Assembly: GCA_016875915.1 (NCBI GenBank)
Contig: VGOM01000017.1
Span: 1-42,734 of the forward strand
Direction of reading: 5' to 3'
DNA from: Chloroflexota bacterium
Lineage (GTDB): Bacteria; Chloroflexota; Dehalococcoidia; UBA2247; RBG-13-53-26
DNA length: 42,734 bases
The first letter of the stretch is position 1, and each line of letters begins with the position of its first letter. The notes beneath the pieces are model-generated. The model did not search any database. It had not been told where the DNA came from and saw only the letters and a program-made list of their open reading frames with translations. Positions 1-8,390 of this stretch are shown here, piece by piece. Position numbers and translations under genes: made by a program.

Positions 1-1
1 C

Positions 2-1993
2 GACGTCAGCCGGGCTGTCAGCTACGCGGAGGGACAGCTGGCCAAGCTCTTCCAGGCCAGCTACTCGGGCACCGGCACGGCTGCGGATTTCGAGAGCATG
101 GTCCTCCATGCTGGTTCCGTGCTGCTCCTGGCCATGGGCGCGGCCGAGATGCTCAAGGTAGCCTGCTACGGTTTCATCAGCGCCGCCAACCAGGAACTGG
201 AGGGCATCGAGCAGTTCCCTCCCGCCACCCTGTCCTGCGGCTGGGCCTCCATCGAGTCCGGCAAGCCGGTGATCGCTTTCGCCGGCGACGACTTCCTGCC
301 TGCCTGGTGCGCCATCGACCGGATGAAGCAGGAGGGGCTGACCGAGAAGGTGGAAGTGTGTGGACTGGGTGCCGTTGGCGACGATATCGTCCGTTTCTAT
401 GACCGGGGCCGCATCGTGGCGCCGGCCGTCAGGGCTCCCAAGGCCATCAGGAATGGGGTCTTCGACGTCATCGTCATCAGCCCCGGCTGCCTCCCCCAGG
501 ACCTCCTCGCTGAGGCAGAGCGTGCTGACAGCAAGGCCATCTGGGTGGGACACAATGGTGCCGGCGATCTGGCCGACAGCACCGACGAGACCGCGGAGAA
601 GATCGTCAGCCGCCTGGCCGGCGGACAGAAGGCGGTCTGGATCAGGAATCCTGAGAAGGCGGCGGAGGTAGCTCTGAAGGCGGCCATGGGTGTCAAGAGG
701 GGTGGGGCCCGGATCATCTCCGATGCCGAGGCCGTGAAACATGCTGGGGAGCACCGGAAGGACTGCGACCTCTGCACCATGGTGTGTCCGGTCGGCCTGC
801 CCGTCTCCAGGGCCGTCAGTCAGTTGGGCCAGGGCGACTGGGCCGGGTTCTCGGAGGTGGAGAAGGGCTGCAATTTCTGCGGCAAGTGCGAGCAGGCCTG
901 TCCCAGCCAGGTCCCCCTGCGCGACATCATCGTCGCCGCCGAGAGGAAGGGGGCCGGTGCCGACAGGTTCGTCATGAGGCCGGGCAGAGGGCCGATCTCC
1001 ATCACCGAGCTTCTGCAGTCGGCCTTCGCCGTGGGCTGGGGCAGCATCCCGGCCATGGTCACCATCCTCGGCTGCGGCGATGCCCACAAGGATGAGATCG
1101 CCTGGATAGCCAGTGAGTTGCTCAACGGCGGCTGCATGGCCTTCGTGGCCGGCTGCGCCGGGTCGGAGGTGGCCCGCTCCTTCAACCAGGCCAAGAAGAA
1201 GCACCTCTTCCAGGAGTACAACGCCACCTGCGCTTCGCGCAACATCGTCAACTGCGGAAGTTGCTCCGCCATCTGCCACGCTGTGCCCATGTATCTGATG
1301 CTCCGGCCCTCGGGCGGCATCCCCCTCTTCGGCAATATACCGCCGCTGGGTGACTCCATCAGCCTCGGCGGTGCTCAGACCATCATCATCTGGGGCGCCC
1401 TGCCCGACAGGATGTACGCCGTGGCCGCCGCCTGGGCCCGGATGGGGTCGACGGTCATCGTCGGCCCGGCTTCTTCGCTGGGCTGGAAGCGCTATCTGCC
1501 CGGCAACAGGTACGACCGCAGCAAGTGGTGGGTCCGCCACGGCGAGACCGGCAAGAAGCGCGAGGTTGAGCCGGTGAAGGAGCACATGATCGTCCCCGTG
1601 GAAACCAAGGAAGAGGCTCTGACCATGCTGGCCCGCTCCGTCCTGAATGTGAGGGACTATCGTGAGAGCCGGCTGACCCACCTGGAGGTCCTCATAGACT
1701 ACTATGAGCGTTTCTACCAGCAGTTGCCCGAGGACTGGCACCTTGCCGTCAGGTCGGACTTCGAGCTGCCCCCGCGGTACAGAAGGCGCATGGTCAGCCT
1801 GCTCCAGTCGGAACAGGGATGGGAGACCGAGGGCGTCAAGATCAACAAGGCTAAGCACCGCGACGGCAAGATGATGAACATGTCCGAGTTCGCCGCCAAC
1901 TATGGGATGGAGCAGGGCATCTACTGCACCAGGCTTCGCAGTCTCTTGCCACTCCGACTCAGAGATGTCCCTGAAGATGGGCCCCGGTCCTGA
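2..1993 (+). CDS. CdhA-like carbon monoxide dehydrogenase alpha-subunit paralogue, 5' truncated by the window
   Basis: The reading frame is open from base 2, and the residues before the first ATG (98) match the downstream paralogue at 3762-6245, so the gene begins outside the window. The protein belongs to the archaeal-type CODH/ACDS alpha family. It has an inserted two-cluster ferredoxin domain (CDLCTMVCP, then CNFCGKCEQACP) and later Cys motifs GCGDA, AGCAG and NCGSC that resemble C-cluster ligand positions. The segment where active CdhA has GHN reads GDD (codons at 284-292), and the CC of the GICCTAHD motif is replaced (CGLGAVGDD). Two of the C-cluster ligands therefore seem absent. The acetyl-CoA synthase gene follows at 2108. 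CO oxidation should not be assumed; a structural or electron-transfer role is possible. Confidence 0.8.
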   Translation, partial: DVSRAVSYAEGQLAKLFQASYSGTGTAADFESMVLHAGSVLLLAMGAAEMLKVACYGFISAANQELEGIEQFPPATLSCGWASIESGKPVIAFAGDDFLPAWCAIDRMKQEGLTEKVEVCGLGAVGDDIVRFYDRGRIVAPAVRAPKAIRNGVFDVIVISPGCLPQDLLAEAERADSKAIWVGHNGAGDLADSTDETAEKIVSRLAGGQKAVWIRNPEKAAEVALKAAMGVKRGGARIISDAEAVKHAGEHRKDCDLCTMVCPVGLPVSRAVSQLGQGDWAGFSEVEKGCNFCGKCEQACPSQVPLRDIIVAAERKGAGADRFVMRPGRGPISITELLQSAFAVGWGSIPAMVTILGCGDAHKDEIAWIASELLNGGCMAFVAGCAGSEVARSFNQAKKKHLFQEYNATCASRNIVNCGSCSAICHAVPMYLMLRPSGGIPLFGNIPPLGDSISLGGAQTIIIWGALPDRMYAVAAAWARMGSTVIVGPASSLGWKRYLPGNRYDRSKWWVRHGETGKKREVEPVKEHMIVPVETKEEALTMLARSVLNVRDYRESRLTHLEVLIDYYERFYQQLPEDWHLAVRSDFELPPRYRRRMVSLLQSEQGWETEGVKINKAKHRDGKMMNMSEFAANYGMEQGIYCTRLRSLLPLRLRDVPEDGPRS

Positions 1994-2107
1994 CCGGGCG
2001 CCATCCGTCGCTGTGGCCATGGTGTGACGCGCTTGAACGGCCGCTCCGCTGCGGGCGGGGCCGTTGCCTGCATGGCCCTTGAGAGACTTCACGAGAGAGG
2101 TAGACAA

Positions 2108-3475
2108 ATGGCGCTTTCAGAAGAAGAGGCGGCAGCGAAACTCCCTGCGGGCAGGGTGTTCCAGCTGCCCACGGATCTCGAACATCTCTGGGATGGACTG
2201 GACGACATCGGACTGGGCCTGAGGTGGCTCAGCGAGGTGAAGAAGGCCGACATGCACCTCGAGCTGGGCGGGCCCAAGTGGGACTACAAGATGTTCTCCA
2301 TCTTCTACATTGAGGAGGACCCGGAGAAGGTCAAGGACGGCGAGGTCAGGCTCATTGGCCCCGACATCCCCGAGGTCGCCCCGGGCACTTCGCTGCCCGG
2401 CGGCTTCACCATCAGGATCTACGGGAAGGAGCTCACCCCGGCCCACCAGGGCTACGTCTCCCGGCAGATAGGCACCGCCCTGCAGGGACTGGAGGGCTTC
2501 ATGCTCTTCGGTACCCCCGACTCTCTCTGGATCAGGATCAGCAAGGACGTGGCCAGCCGGATGACCTTTGCCAAGATATCCCAGTTCTGCTATGCCACTG
2601 CCAAGACCCTGGTGCCGCAGATAGATGCCGTGGCCTTCTACTGGGCCGTGGGGTCGCCCGAGGTCGGCGGCGTTGAGGCCCTGTCTTCGCTCTACGCCTG
2701 GGCCGCCGAGAAGTACAAGATCGTCAGCGCCAAGGAGCTCTACGACGACGAGGATGTGGACACCTTCTACGGGTGCACCATCTGCAAGTCCCTGGCCCCC
2801 AACCATGCCTGCGTCCTCACCCCCAGCGCCCTGCCCTACTGCGGCATCATCGGCTATGATTCGGCCAAGGTCACCGCGGAGCTGGACCCCGAAGGCTATG
2901 TCTTCACCATCCCCAAGGGCGACTGTCTGGATCCCGAAGCCGGACACTACCGGGGCGTGGACGCGGCCATCTACGAGAAGAGCAATCACCTGGTCAAGCG
3001 GGTCAGCATCTACAGCAGCGTCAAGTACCCTACCACCAACTGCGGCTGCTTCGAAGCCGCCTCGTTCTATATCCCCGAGGTGGACGGCATCGGACTGGCC
3101 ATGCGCCGCTACACCAAGATGACCCCCTTGGGCATCAAGTTCTCCTCCCTGGCCGGGATGATCTCCGGCGGCGCACAGAACCACGGCTTCAAGGGACTGT
3201 CCATCGCCGGCATGTCCAGCAAGAACTTCCTCCGGGGCGATGGCGGCTGGAACCGCATCGTCTGGATGCCCGCCGACCTGAAGAGGGACATCGCCGATGT
3301 TGTCCCGGAAGAGGTCTACGACAAGATAGTCACCGACGAGGAGACTGTGGATGCCCTGGAGCTGAAGGAGCTCCTCCGCAAGAAGGGCCATCCCATAGTC
3401 AAGATGTTCTGGAAGAACGGCGAGCCTCAGCCGATGAAGTTGCCTCTTCCCGGAGAGGACTGGCCCGAGGAATAG
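2108..3475 (+). CDS. cdhC: Acetyl-CoA synthase catalytic subunit (CdhC/AcsB type), 455 aa
   Basis: This subunit condenses a methyl group from the corrinoid protein, CO and CoA into acetyl-CoA at the Ni-Ni-[4Fe-4S] A-cluster. The cluster ligands are complete: C223-x2-C226-x8-C235-x9-C245 for the cubane and C312-G-C314 for the distal nickel. These spacings are the same as in the Moorella enzyme (506/509/518/528 and 595/597). The length fits the compact archaeal CdhC without the N-terminal CODH-binding domain of bacterial AcsB. The ATG at 2108 is chosen because GAGAGAGG lies just upstream; an in-frame GTG at 2024 has no good ribosome binding site. It sits between two CdhA-like genes in one plus-strand run. 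No CFeSP genes (cdhD/cdhE) are visible here. Confidence 0.9.
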   Translation: MALSEEEAAAKLPAGRVFQLPTDLEHLWDGLDDIGLGLRWLSEVKKADMHLELGGPKWDYKMFSIFYIEEDPEKVKDGEVRLIGPDIPEVAPGTSLPGGFTIRIYGKELTPAHQGYVSRQIGTALQGLEGFMLFGTPDSLWIRISKDVASRMTFAKISQFCYATAKTLVPQIDAVAFYWAVGSPEVGGVEALSSLYAWAAEKYKIVSAKELYDDEDVDTFYGCTICKSLAPNHACVLTPSALPYCGIIGYDSAKVTAELDPEGYVFTIPKGDCLDPEAGHYRGVDAAIYEKSNHLVKRVSIYSSVKYPTTNCGCFEAASFYIPEVDGIGLAMRRYTKMTPLGIKFSSLAGMISGGAQNHGFKGLSIAGMSSKNFLRGDGGWNRIVWMPADLKRDIADVVPEEVYDKIVTDEETVDALELKELLRKKGHPIVKMFWKNGEPQPMKLPLPGEDWPEE

Positions 3476-3489
3476 TCTGGAGGTTGACC

Positions 3490-3711
3490 ATGGCAGAGAG
3501 CAACTGTAGCGTGTGTCAGAAGAAGGCCGCCCAGTGGACCTGCAGCGAATGCCACGTCGCCCTGTGCGATGAGTGCGTCCGTGAGGTCCGCATCGACTCC
3601 ACCCGGCCGGGACAGCGGATGATGGGCCGGATCACCAGCCCCATGAAGTCCGGCGTCCAGAAGCTGAAGGTCTGTGAGAAGTGCTTCAAGGAGAAGGAGT
3701 TCCTGGGCTAG
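3490..3711 (+). CDS. Small zinc-ribbon/B-box-like protein, 73 aa
   Basis: This short protein is full of paired Cys/His: CSVCQKK, CSECH, CDECV and a C-terminal CEKC. The pattern resembles a B-box or cross-brace zinc finger, so it probably binds two zinc ions. GGAGG lies 6 nt before the ATG at 3490; a TTG two codons upstream is less likely. The gap to cdhC is 14 nt and the next CdhA-like gene starts 50 nt downstream, so it is almost certainly co-transcribed. Its role is not known. A small assembly or scaffolding factor for the neighbouring Fe-S/Ni proteins is an inference from position only. Confidence 0.75.
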   Translation: MAESNCSVCQKKAAQWTCSECHVALCDECVREVRIDSTRPGQRMMGRITSPMKSGVQKLKVCEKCFKEKEFLG

Positions 3712-3761
3712 GGGGAGACCCTCCTTTTCTGGGACGGCGTCTGCCTGAGGAGAGAGGCATT

Positions 3762-6245
3762 ATGGAGAAGAAGCGCGTTGCGCGCGTCGGACCCCACCAG
3801 GTGGATATCGGCCAGGTGGTCCGTGACCCCCGGGGCATCGAGGACGTGGTCACCGAGATCCTGGAACACGATTTCGTGGAGAGCCGCTACGCCCAGTTCG
3901 GCGCCTGGCTGAGCATCCTGCCCGATGCCGCGGACATCGGCGACTGGGACCGGGCCCTGCTGGAGAGGTATCCCCCGCTCTATGCCATGCCGCAGGAGGT
4001 CTGCTGCGACTGCGACCTGGGGCCGTGCCATCTGGAGAAGGCCGCCGGCAAGTGCGGACTGACCATGGCTGCCTTCCAGGGGCGGCTCAGCTTGCGCAAG
4101 GCCTGCCGCGGCTGCCTGGGCCAGATGGTCGCTTCGCGCCGCCTGCTCGATCACGCCCTGAAGGTCTGGGGGGAGAGCCATCCCGTCAGCATGGGAGAGG
4201 TACTCACCATGTCGGACGCCTGCCCTCCCGTGGGCACCCTCACCGGCGTCTATGTCAAGAACCTGAAGGACCTGAACAGGGTCCTCTCCTACGGCGAGGC
4301 CCAGCTGGCCAAGCTGGCCTCCGCCGGGTACTCGGGGACAGGGACCGTGGCCGACTTCGAGAGCATGGTGATGCACGCCGGGTCGGTCCTGCTCATGGCC
4401 ATGGGCGTGGCCGAGATGATCAAGGTGGCCTGCTTCGGCTTCGCCTCCGCCGCCAACCAGAAGATCGATGAACTGGAGAACTTCCCCCCGGCCACGCTGG
4501 CCGGAGGCTGGGCCTCGATCGAGGCTGGCAAGCCGGTCATCGCCTTCATCGGCGACGATTTCCTGCCTGCCTGGTATGCTCTGGAGTCCCTGAAGCAGGG
4601 CGATGCCCTGGGCAAGGTGGAGCTCTGCGGGGCGGGCCCCGCCGGTGATGACGTGGCCCGGTTCCATGCCAGGTGCCGCATAGTCGCCCCCATGGTCAAG
4701 GCCGGCAAGGCCGTCAGAAACGGGGTCTTCGACGTCATCCTGGCCTCGGATGGCTGCATACCCCTGGACCTGGCCTCCGAGGCCGCCCGGGCCGGCAGCC
4801 GGTTCATCTGGGTCGGCTCCCAGAGTATTGCCGGCCTGCCCGATGCCACCAACCAGTCGATGGATGCCATCGTCGCTGGACTGCTCACCGGAGGCAGGGC
4901 TGTCTGGATCAGGGACGTGGAGAAGGCCGGCGAGGTGGCCGCCAGGGTGGTGCTTCAGGTTGACATAACGCAACGCCATCCCCCGAACGATGACGCTGCA
5001 GTCAGCCAGGCCCGAGAATGTCGGAGGGACTGCGACCTCTGCACCATGGCCTGCCCCAATGATCTGCCGCTGTCAGAGGCGGTCAGACAGCTCCGCGACG
5101 GCAACTGGGATGGCTTCTCCGCCGTCGAGAAGGGCTGCTACTTCTGCGGGAAGTGTGAGTCCGCCTGCCCCGCCGGGGTCGGCCTGCGCGACATCATCGT
5201 CGCCGCCGAGAGGCGGCAGGCAGGGAAGGACAAGTTCCTCATGAGGCCCGGCCGGGGGCCGCTGCCCCTGACCGAGATACTCCAGTCGGCCTTCTCCATG
5301 GTCTGGGGCAACGCCCCTGGCATCGTGGTCGTCGCCGGGTGCGGCGATGCCCCCAGAGAGGAGATCGGCTGGCTGGCCTATGAACTGACCCGGCGGAACT
5401 GCATCGTCTTCGTGGCCGGCTGCGCCGGGGCCGAGATCGCCCGCAACTACCATGAGCGGAAGGGCAAGTACATCTTCGAGCAGTACCTCGCCTCTGTTGA
5501 GCCGAGGTCTCTCATCAATTGCGGCGGCTGTGCGGCCATCTCCCTGGCCAACAACATGTACATGTACTCCCGGGCCGCCGGCGGCATCCCACTCTATGGG
5601 GGCATACCGGAGGTCGGCGAGGGTTCCTTCTACACCACCTTCTCGCTGGTCATCTGGGGCTCGTTGCCCGACCGGATGTACGCCGCCGCCGCCGCCTACG
5701 CCCGCCTGGGCATCCGGGTGGTTGTTGGCCCGGCGTCGGGATGGACCTGGGGCCGGTACCTGCCCGGGAACAGATATGATCGGAGCAAGTGGTGGGTCTA
5801 CCACGGCGAGGACGGCCGCAAGAGGGAGACCGAGCCCATCCCCGAGCATCTCATTGTGCCCGTGGAGACCAAGGAGGAAGCGCTGACCATGGCGGCGCGG
5901 ACCTTCTTCAGCACCTCGGAGATGAGGGAGGGCCGGGCCGCCCGGCTCGACCTGCTCATTGAGCTCTATCGCATCTTGTACGGACAGCTCCCCGAGGACT
6001 GGCACCTGCTGGTCAGGTCGCACCTGGATATCCCCACCCGGCACCGGATCAAGCTGATCAAGACGCTCCGGGATGAGCAGGGCTGGGAGGGGGAGGCCCT
6101 GAAGGTCACCAGGGCCAGGAACAGGGACGGCAAGCTGCTGACCCTCTCGGAGTTCAACACCAGCTATGGCATGGAGCTGGGCCGGTACCACTGCCGCCTG
6201 GCCAGGCTCCTTCCCCGGACCATCAGGGACAAGAAGGGCGACTAG
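3762..6245 (+). CDS. CdhA-like carbon monoxide dehydrogenase alpha-subunit paralogue, 827 aa, degenerate C-cluster
   Basis: Full-length paralogue of the truncated first gene. Layout: N-terminal D/B-cluster-type cysteines (C81, C82, C84, GPC89, C98), CODH core, ferredoxin insert (C424/427/431 and C459/462/465/469), then core cysteines C332, C527, C554 and C587/C590. Alignment by eye to remembered archaeal CdhA puts the conserved C-cluster His (IGHN) at D265 of IGDD, and the ligand Cys of GICC at P293 (CGAGP). The remaining C-cluster cysteines are present. GAGGAGAGAGG precedes the ATG. The stop codon shares CTAG with the convergent Fe-S gene. The family is clear. Classical CO/CO2 activity is doubtful, and a scaffold, electron conduit or different chemistry is possible. 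Confidence 0.85.
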   Translation: MEKKRVARVGPHQVDIGQVVRDPRGIEDVVTEILEHDFVESRYAQFGAWLSILPDAADIGDWDRALLERYPPLYAMPQEVCCDCDLGPCHLEKAAGKCGLTMAAFQGRLSLRKACRGCLGQMVASRRLLDHALKVWGESHPVSMGEVLTMSDACPPVGTLTGVYVKNLKDLNRVLSYGEAQLAKLASAGYSGTGTVADFESMVMHAGSVLLMAMGVAEMIKVACFGFASAANQKIDELENFPPATLAGGWASIEAGKPVIAFIGDDFLPAWYALESLKQGDALGKVELCGAGPAGDDVARFHARCRIVAPMVKAGKAVRNGVFDVILASDGCIPLDLASEAARAGSRFIWVGSQSIAGLPDATNQSMDAIVAGLLTGGRAVWIRDVEKAGEVAARVVLQVDITQRHPPNDDAAVSQARECRRDCDLCTMACPNDLPLSEAVRQLRDGNWDGFSAVEKGCYFCGKCESACPAGVGLRDIIVAAERRQAGKDKFLMRPGRGPLPLTEILQSAFSMVWGNAPGIVVVAGCGDAPREEIGWLAYELTRRNCIVFVAGCAGAEIARNYHERKGKYIFEQYLASVEPRSLINCGGCAAISLANNMYMYSRAAGGIPLYGGIPEVGEGSFYTTFSLVIWGSLPDRMYAAAAAYARLGIRVVVGPASGWTWGRYLPGNRYDRSKWWVYHGEDGRKRETEPIPEHLIVPVETKEEALTMAARTFFSTSEMREGRAARLDLLIELYRILYGQLPEDWHLLVRSHLDIPTRHRIKLIKTLRDEQGWEGEALKVTRARNRDGKLLTLSEFNTSYGMELGRYHCRLARLLPRTIRDKKGD

Positions 6246-6739
6246 CTGTCTTCCTGGTCCGGTTCTTCGGGCTTGACCAGGTCCAGAGCGCTGAAGGGAC
6301 ACTTCTCGGCGCAGAGGTTGCAGATGTCCAGTCCCGGCACGGCCCGCTTGCAGCTGGACCACTCCACCACCTGCAGTCGGCCGTCCATCACCTTGAGGGG
6401 TGGTGGCACCGCGGCCCGCTGGGCCAGCCTGCCGTTCTTGGTGATGGTGGTCAGCGCCCTGATGCATACCGCCACGCAGTCCCCGCAGCCGGTGCACCTC
6501 GATCTGTCCAGAACGTGATCGCTCCCGGCGATGCGCTCTCCCTCGCCGAGCATCTTCTTCAGGGCGCGGAATGACTCCCCGAACTCGTCCTTGAGCAGTT
6601 CGGGGCAGTCCTCCACCCGCCTGCTCCGGCTGATCAGGTTGAAGGCGAAGGCATAGCAGGTGGGACAGCCGCAGAGCTTGCAGTTCGTCCGCGGCAGCAG
6701 TCTGTAGATCTGCAGCGGCTGCAGGTCCTTCCTAGGCAA
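6242..6739 (-). CDS. Polyferredoxin-like Fe-S protein with CFeSP-type N-terminal cluster domain, 165 aa
   Basis: The N-terminus carries NCKLCGCPTC followed by a later Cys, the four-cysteine [4Fe-4S] domain found at the start of the corrinoid/Fe-S protein large subunit and related proteins. A ferredoxin motif follows (CTGCGDCVAVC), then C-x8-CNLCAEKCP, which may hold a second cluster. It is the last gene of the minus-strand operon. Its start overlaps the end of the FwdD-like gene by 8 nt, so translation is probably coupled. It likely passes electrons between the FwdB-like protein and partners, by analogy to FwdF/FwdG. The link to Fwd is by context, not by close similarity. Confidence 0.7.
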   Translation of the reverse strand: MPRKDLQPLQIYRLLPRTNCKLCGCPTCYAFAFNLISRSRRVEDCPELLKDEFGESFRALKKMLGEGERIAGSDHVLDRSRCTGCGDCVAVCIRALTTITKNGRLAQRAAVPPPLKVMDGRLQVVEWSSCKRAVPGLDICNLCAEKCPFSALDLVKPEEPDQEDS

Positions 6740-7133
6740 CCGTCCTCCTCACCAGCAGGTCTTCGACAGGTGTCACTCCCTTCCCGGTCGGGGAGACCGT
6801 GGACTGGATCAGCCTCAGGGCCGGCAGCGGCCACCGGGATGGCCGGTATTCGGCCAGGCGGTTGGAGTACAGGCTGAGCGGCATGCGGCCCGCGCCCTCT
6901 TCAAGGTCGCCGTCCGCCTCCGCGGCCACAACCACGGAGCCGGATGCGGCGGTGAGCTCCACCCGGTCGCCATCCCTGATCTGCAGCCTCTTCATGTCGG
7001 CCGGAGACAGGTGTACCACTGCTGCCCTGTCCCGGTATGCCTGGCCCAGCCCCTCCCTCAGGGCGGCCAGGGATACGTAGATGCTCTCGCAGGTCACCAG
7101 GTTCACGTCGATGGCGTGGACTGCTTGCTCCAT
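6732..7133 (-). CDS. FwdD-like molybdopterin-dinucleotide-binding subunit, 133 aa
   Basis: This is the small beta-barrel domain that closes over the pterin cofactor in molybdopterin oxidoreductases. In formylmethanofuran dehydrogenase it is a separate polypeptide, FwdD. The typical stretch with HLSPADM, then GDRVEL and a Gly/Ser-Val strand is visible around residues 40-70. Its ATG directly abuts the stop codon of the FwdB-like gene (TAG then ATG) and it overlaps the next gene by 8 nt, so the three are translated as a unit. No FwdA or FwdC gene is in the window. Confidence 0.7.
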   Translation of the reverse strand: MEQAVHAIDVNLVTCESIYVSLAALREGLGQAYRDRAAVVHLSPADMKRLQIRDGDRVELTAASGSVVVAAEADGDLEEGAGRMPLSLYSNRLAEYRPSRWPLPALRLIQSTVSPTGKGVTPVEDLLVRRTVA

Positions 7134-8357
7134 CTACAGGATCTCCAGCAGGCGACTCAGCACTGCCTCTTCGGTGGGGTATGCCCCCTTCTCCAGTTCG
7201 GCCAGCGCCACCTCCACCCCGTCCATCCTCAGTACCGAACCGCCGCACTCCACGCCGGGCAGCGCCGTGGGTATGACCACGTCGGCAGCCATGGTGCTGG
7301 CCGTGGCCAGGGGGGAGAGGCAGACGATCTTGGCGTCGCCCAGGTTCTCCATCACCGACTGAGGCAGGGCTGCGAAGGGGTCGGAGCCGACGATGAGGAC
7401 GCAGTCTGCCGACCGCCTCCTGACCTGCTCCAGGAACGAGTGCTCCCGCCCTGCGGCGGTCCCGTCCTTGAAGCCCACGCTGCTTACCTGCCCCGCCGTC
7501 TGGTGGAGCAGCCGGCAGAAGCCCATCATGTTGACCTCCGAGATCATGGGGATCACCGCCATCCGGGTGGACCCGGCGAACAGGCGCGCCATTCTCACCA
7601 GCGGGCCGGGATCGCCGCCCAGGCTGTGCATCAGCCCCAGCCCGCAGAAGAGGACGCAGAAGTGCGATTTCCTGATCAGTTCGGCCAGGCCCTGGGCCGC
7701 CCCCACCTGGCTCTGTGCCTCCCCGGTGATGGCCTCGATTACCGCCCTGTCTTCACCGGGCTTGATCCTGATGGCCGGCTTGGACATGGAGCTCAGCTCC
7801 GTCCGCCTGACCTCAACGCAGACCAGGGTCACCCTGGGGTACCATCCGGCCGGATTGTACTCGCTGTAGGCGTAGTAGCTGTGCAGCGACAGGTGTCTGG
7901 GATGGGTGTTGGGCGGATCGGCCCCCCAGTACAGCAGCAGATCGGCCCTGTCCTTCACCTCCGCCAGTGAGCAGGCCGGCAGATCGCCGCCCAGCATCGC
8001 GGCCAGCAGCGGCCCGTACGAGAAAGAGGCGGCGCTGTCGATGGAGCCACCCAGCTTCCGGGCCAGTGCTATGGCCAGTGATTGAGCCGACAGGGTGGAG
8101 CTGTCCAGGCCGAAGATCAGCGGATTCCTGGAGTTGCCCAGGAGGCGTCTGGCCTCCGCCACCGCCTCGCCCGGACCGCACTGGCGCCCCCCGATGGTGC
8201 AGTGGGGACGCCTCTCCGGGTTGAAGCTGGCCTGGATATGGGCCGCCCCCTTGGCGCAGGCGTTCTCGATCAGGATGGGCCGGGAATCGTTAGTCTGGAC
8301 CTGGATGTCGTCGCAGAGGCAGCCGCAGCCGGTGCAGACCAGGCTCCTGGACCTCAA
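7134..8357 (-). CDS. FwdB-like formylmethanofuran dehydrogenase subunit B homologue, 407 aa, Mo/W cysteine missing
   Basis: The N-terminal cluster motif CTGCGCLCDD and a fourth Cys in NACAKGA match the [4Fe-4S] domain of FwdB. YWGADPPNTHPRH matches its pterin-binding region. Where FwdB has the metal-binding Cys (about GWSCTECEAQ) this protein reads GLDSSTLSAQ, with Leu at the ligand position, and the following CHG reads SYG. It may therefore hold a pterin without the normal Mo/W ligation, or be a non-catalytic subunit, as suggested for some bacterial Fhc complexes. The start is TTG at 8357: a stop lies in frame just upstream and GGTGAGG precedes it by 6 nt. It lies 33 nt after the AAA-VWA gene. 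Confidence 0.75.
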   Translation of the reverse strand: MRSRSLVCTGCGCLCDDIQVQTNDSRPILIENACAKGAAHIQASFNPERRPHCTIGGRQCGPGEAVAEARRLLGNSRNPLIFGLDSSTLSAQSLAIALARKLGGSIDSAASFSYGPLLAAMLGGDLPACSLAEVKDRADLLLYWGADPPNTHPRHLSLHSYYAYSEYNPAGWYPRVTLVCVEVRRTELSSMSKPAIRIKPGEDRAVIEAITGEAQSQVGAAQGLAELIRKSHFCVLFCGLGLMHSLGGDPGPLVRMARLFAGSTRMAVIPMISEVNMMGFCRLLHQTAGQVSSVGFKDGTAAGREHSFLEQVRRRSADCVLIVGSDPFAALPQSVMENLGDAKIVCLSPLATASTMAADVVIPTALPGVECGGSVLRMDGVEVALAELEKGAYPTEEAVLSRLLEIL

Positions 8358-8390
8358 TGTCGGACCTCACCCGCCGTGTTCACGTCGTCA

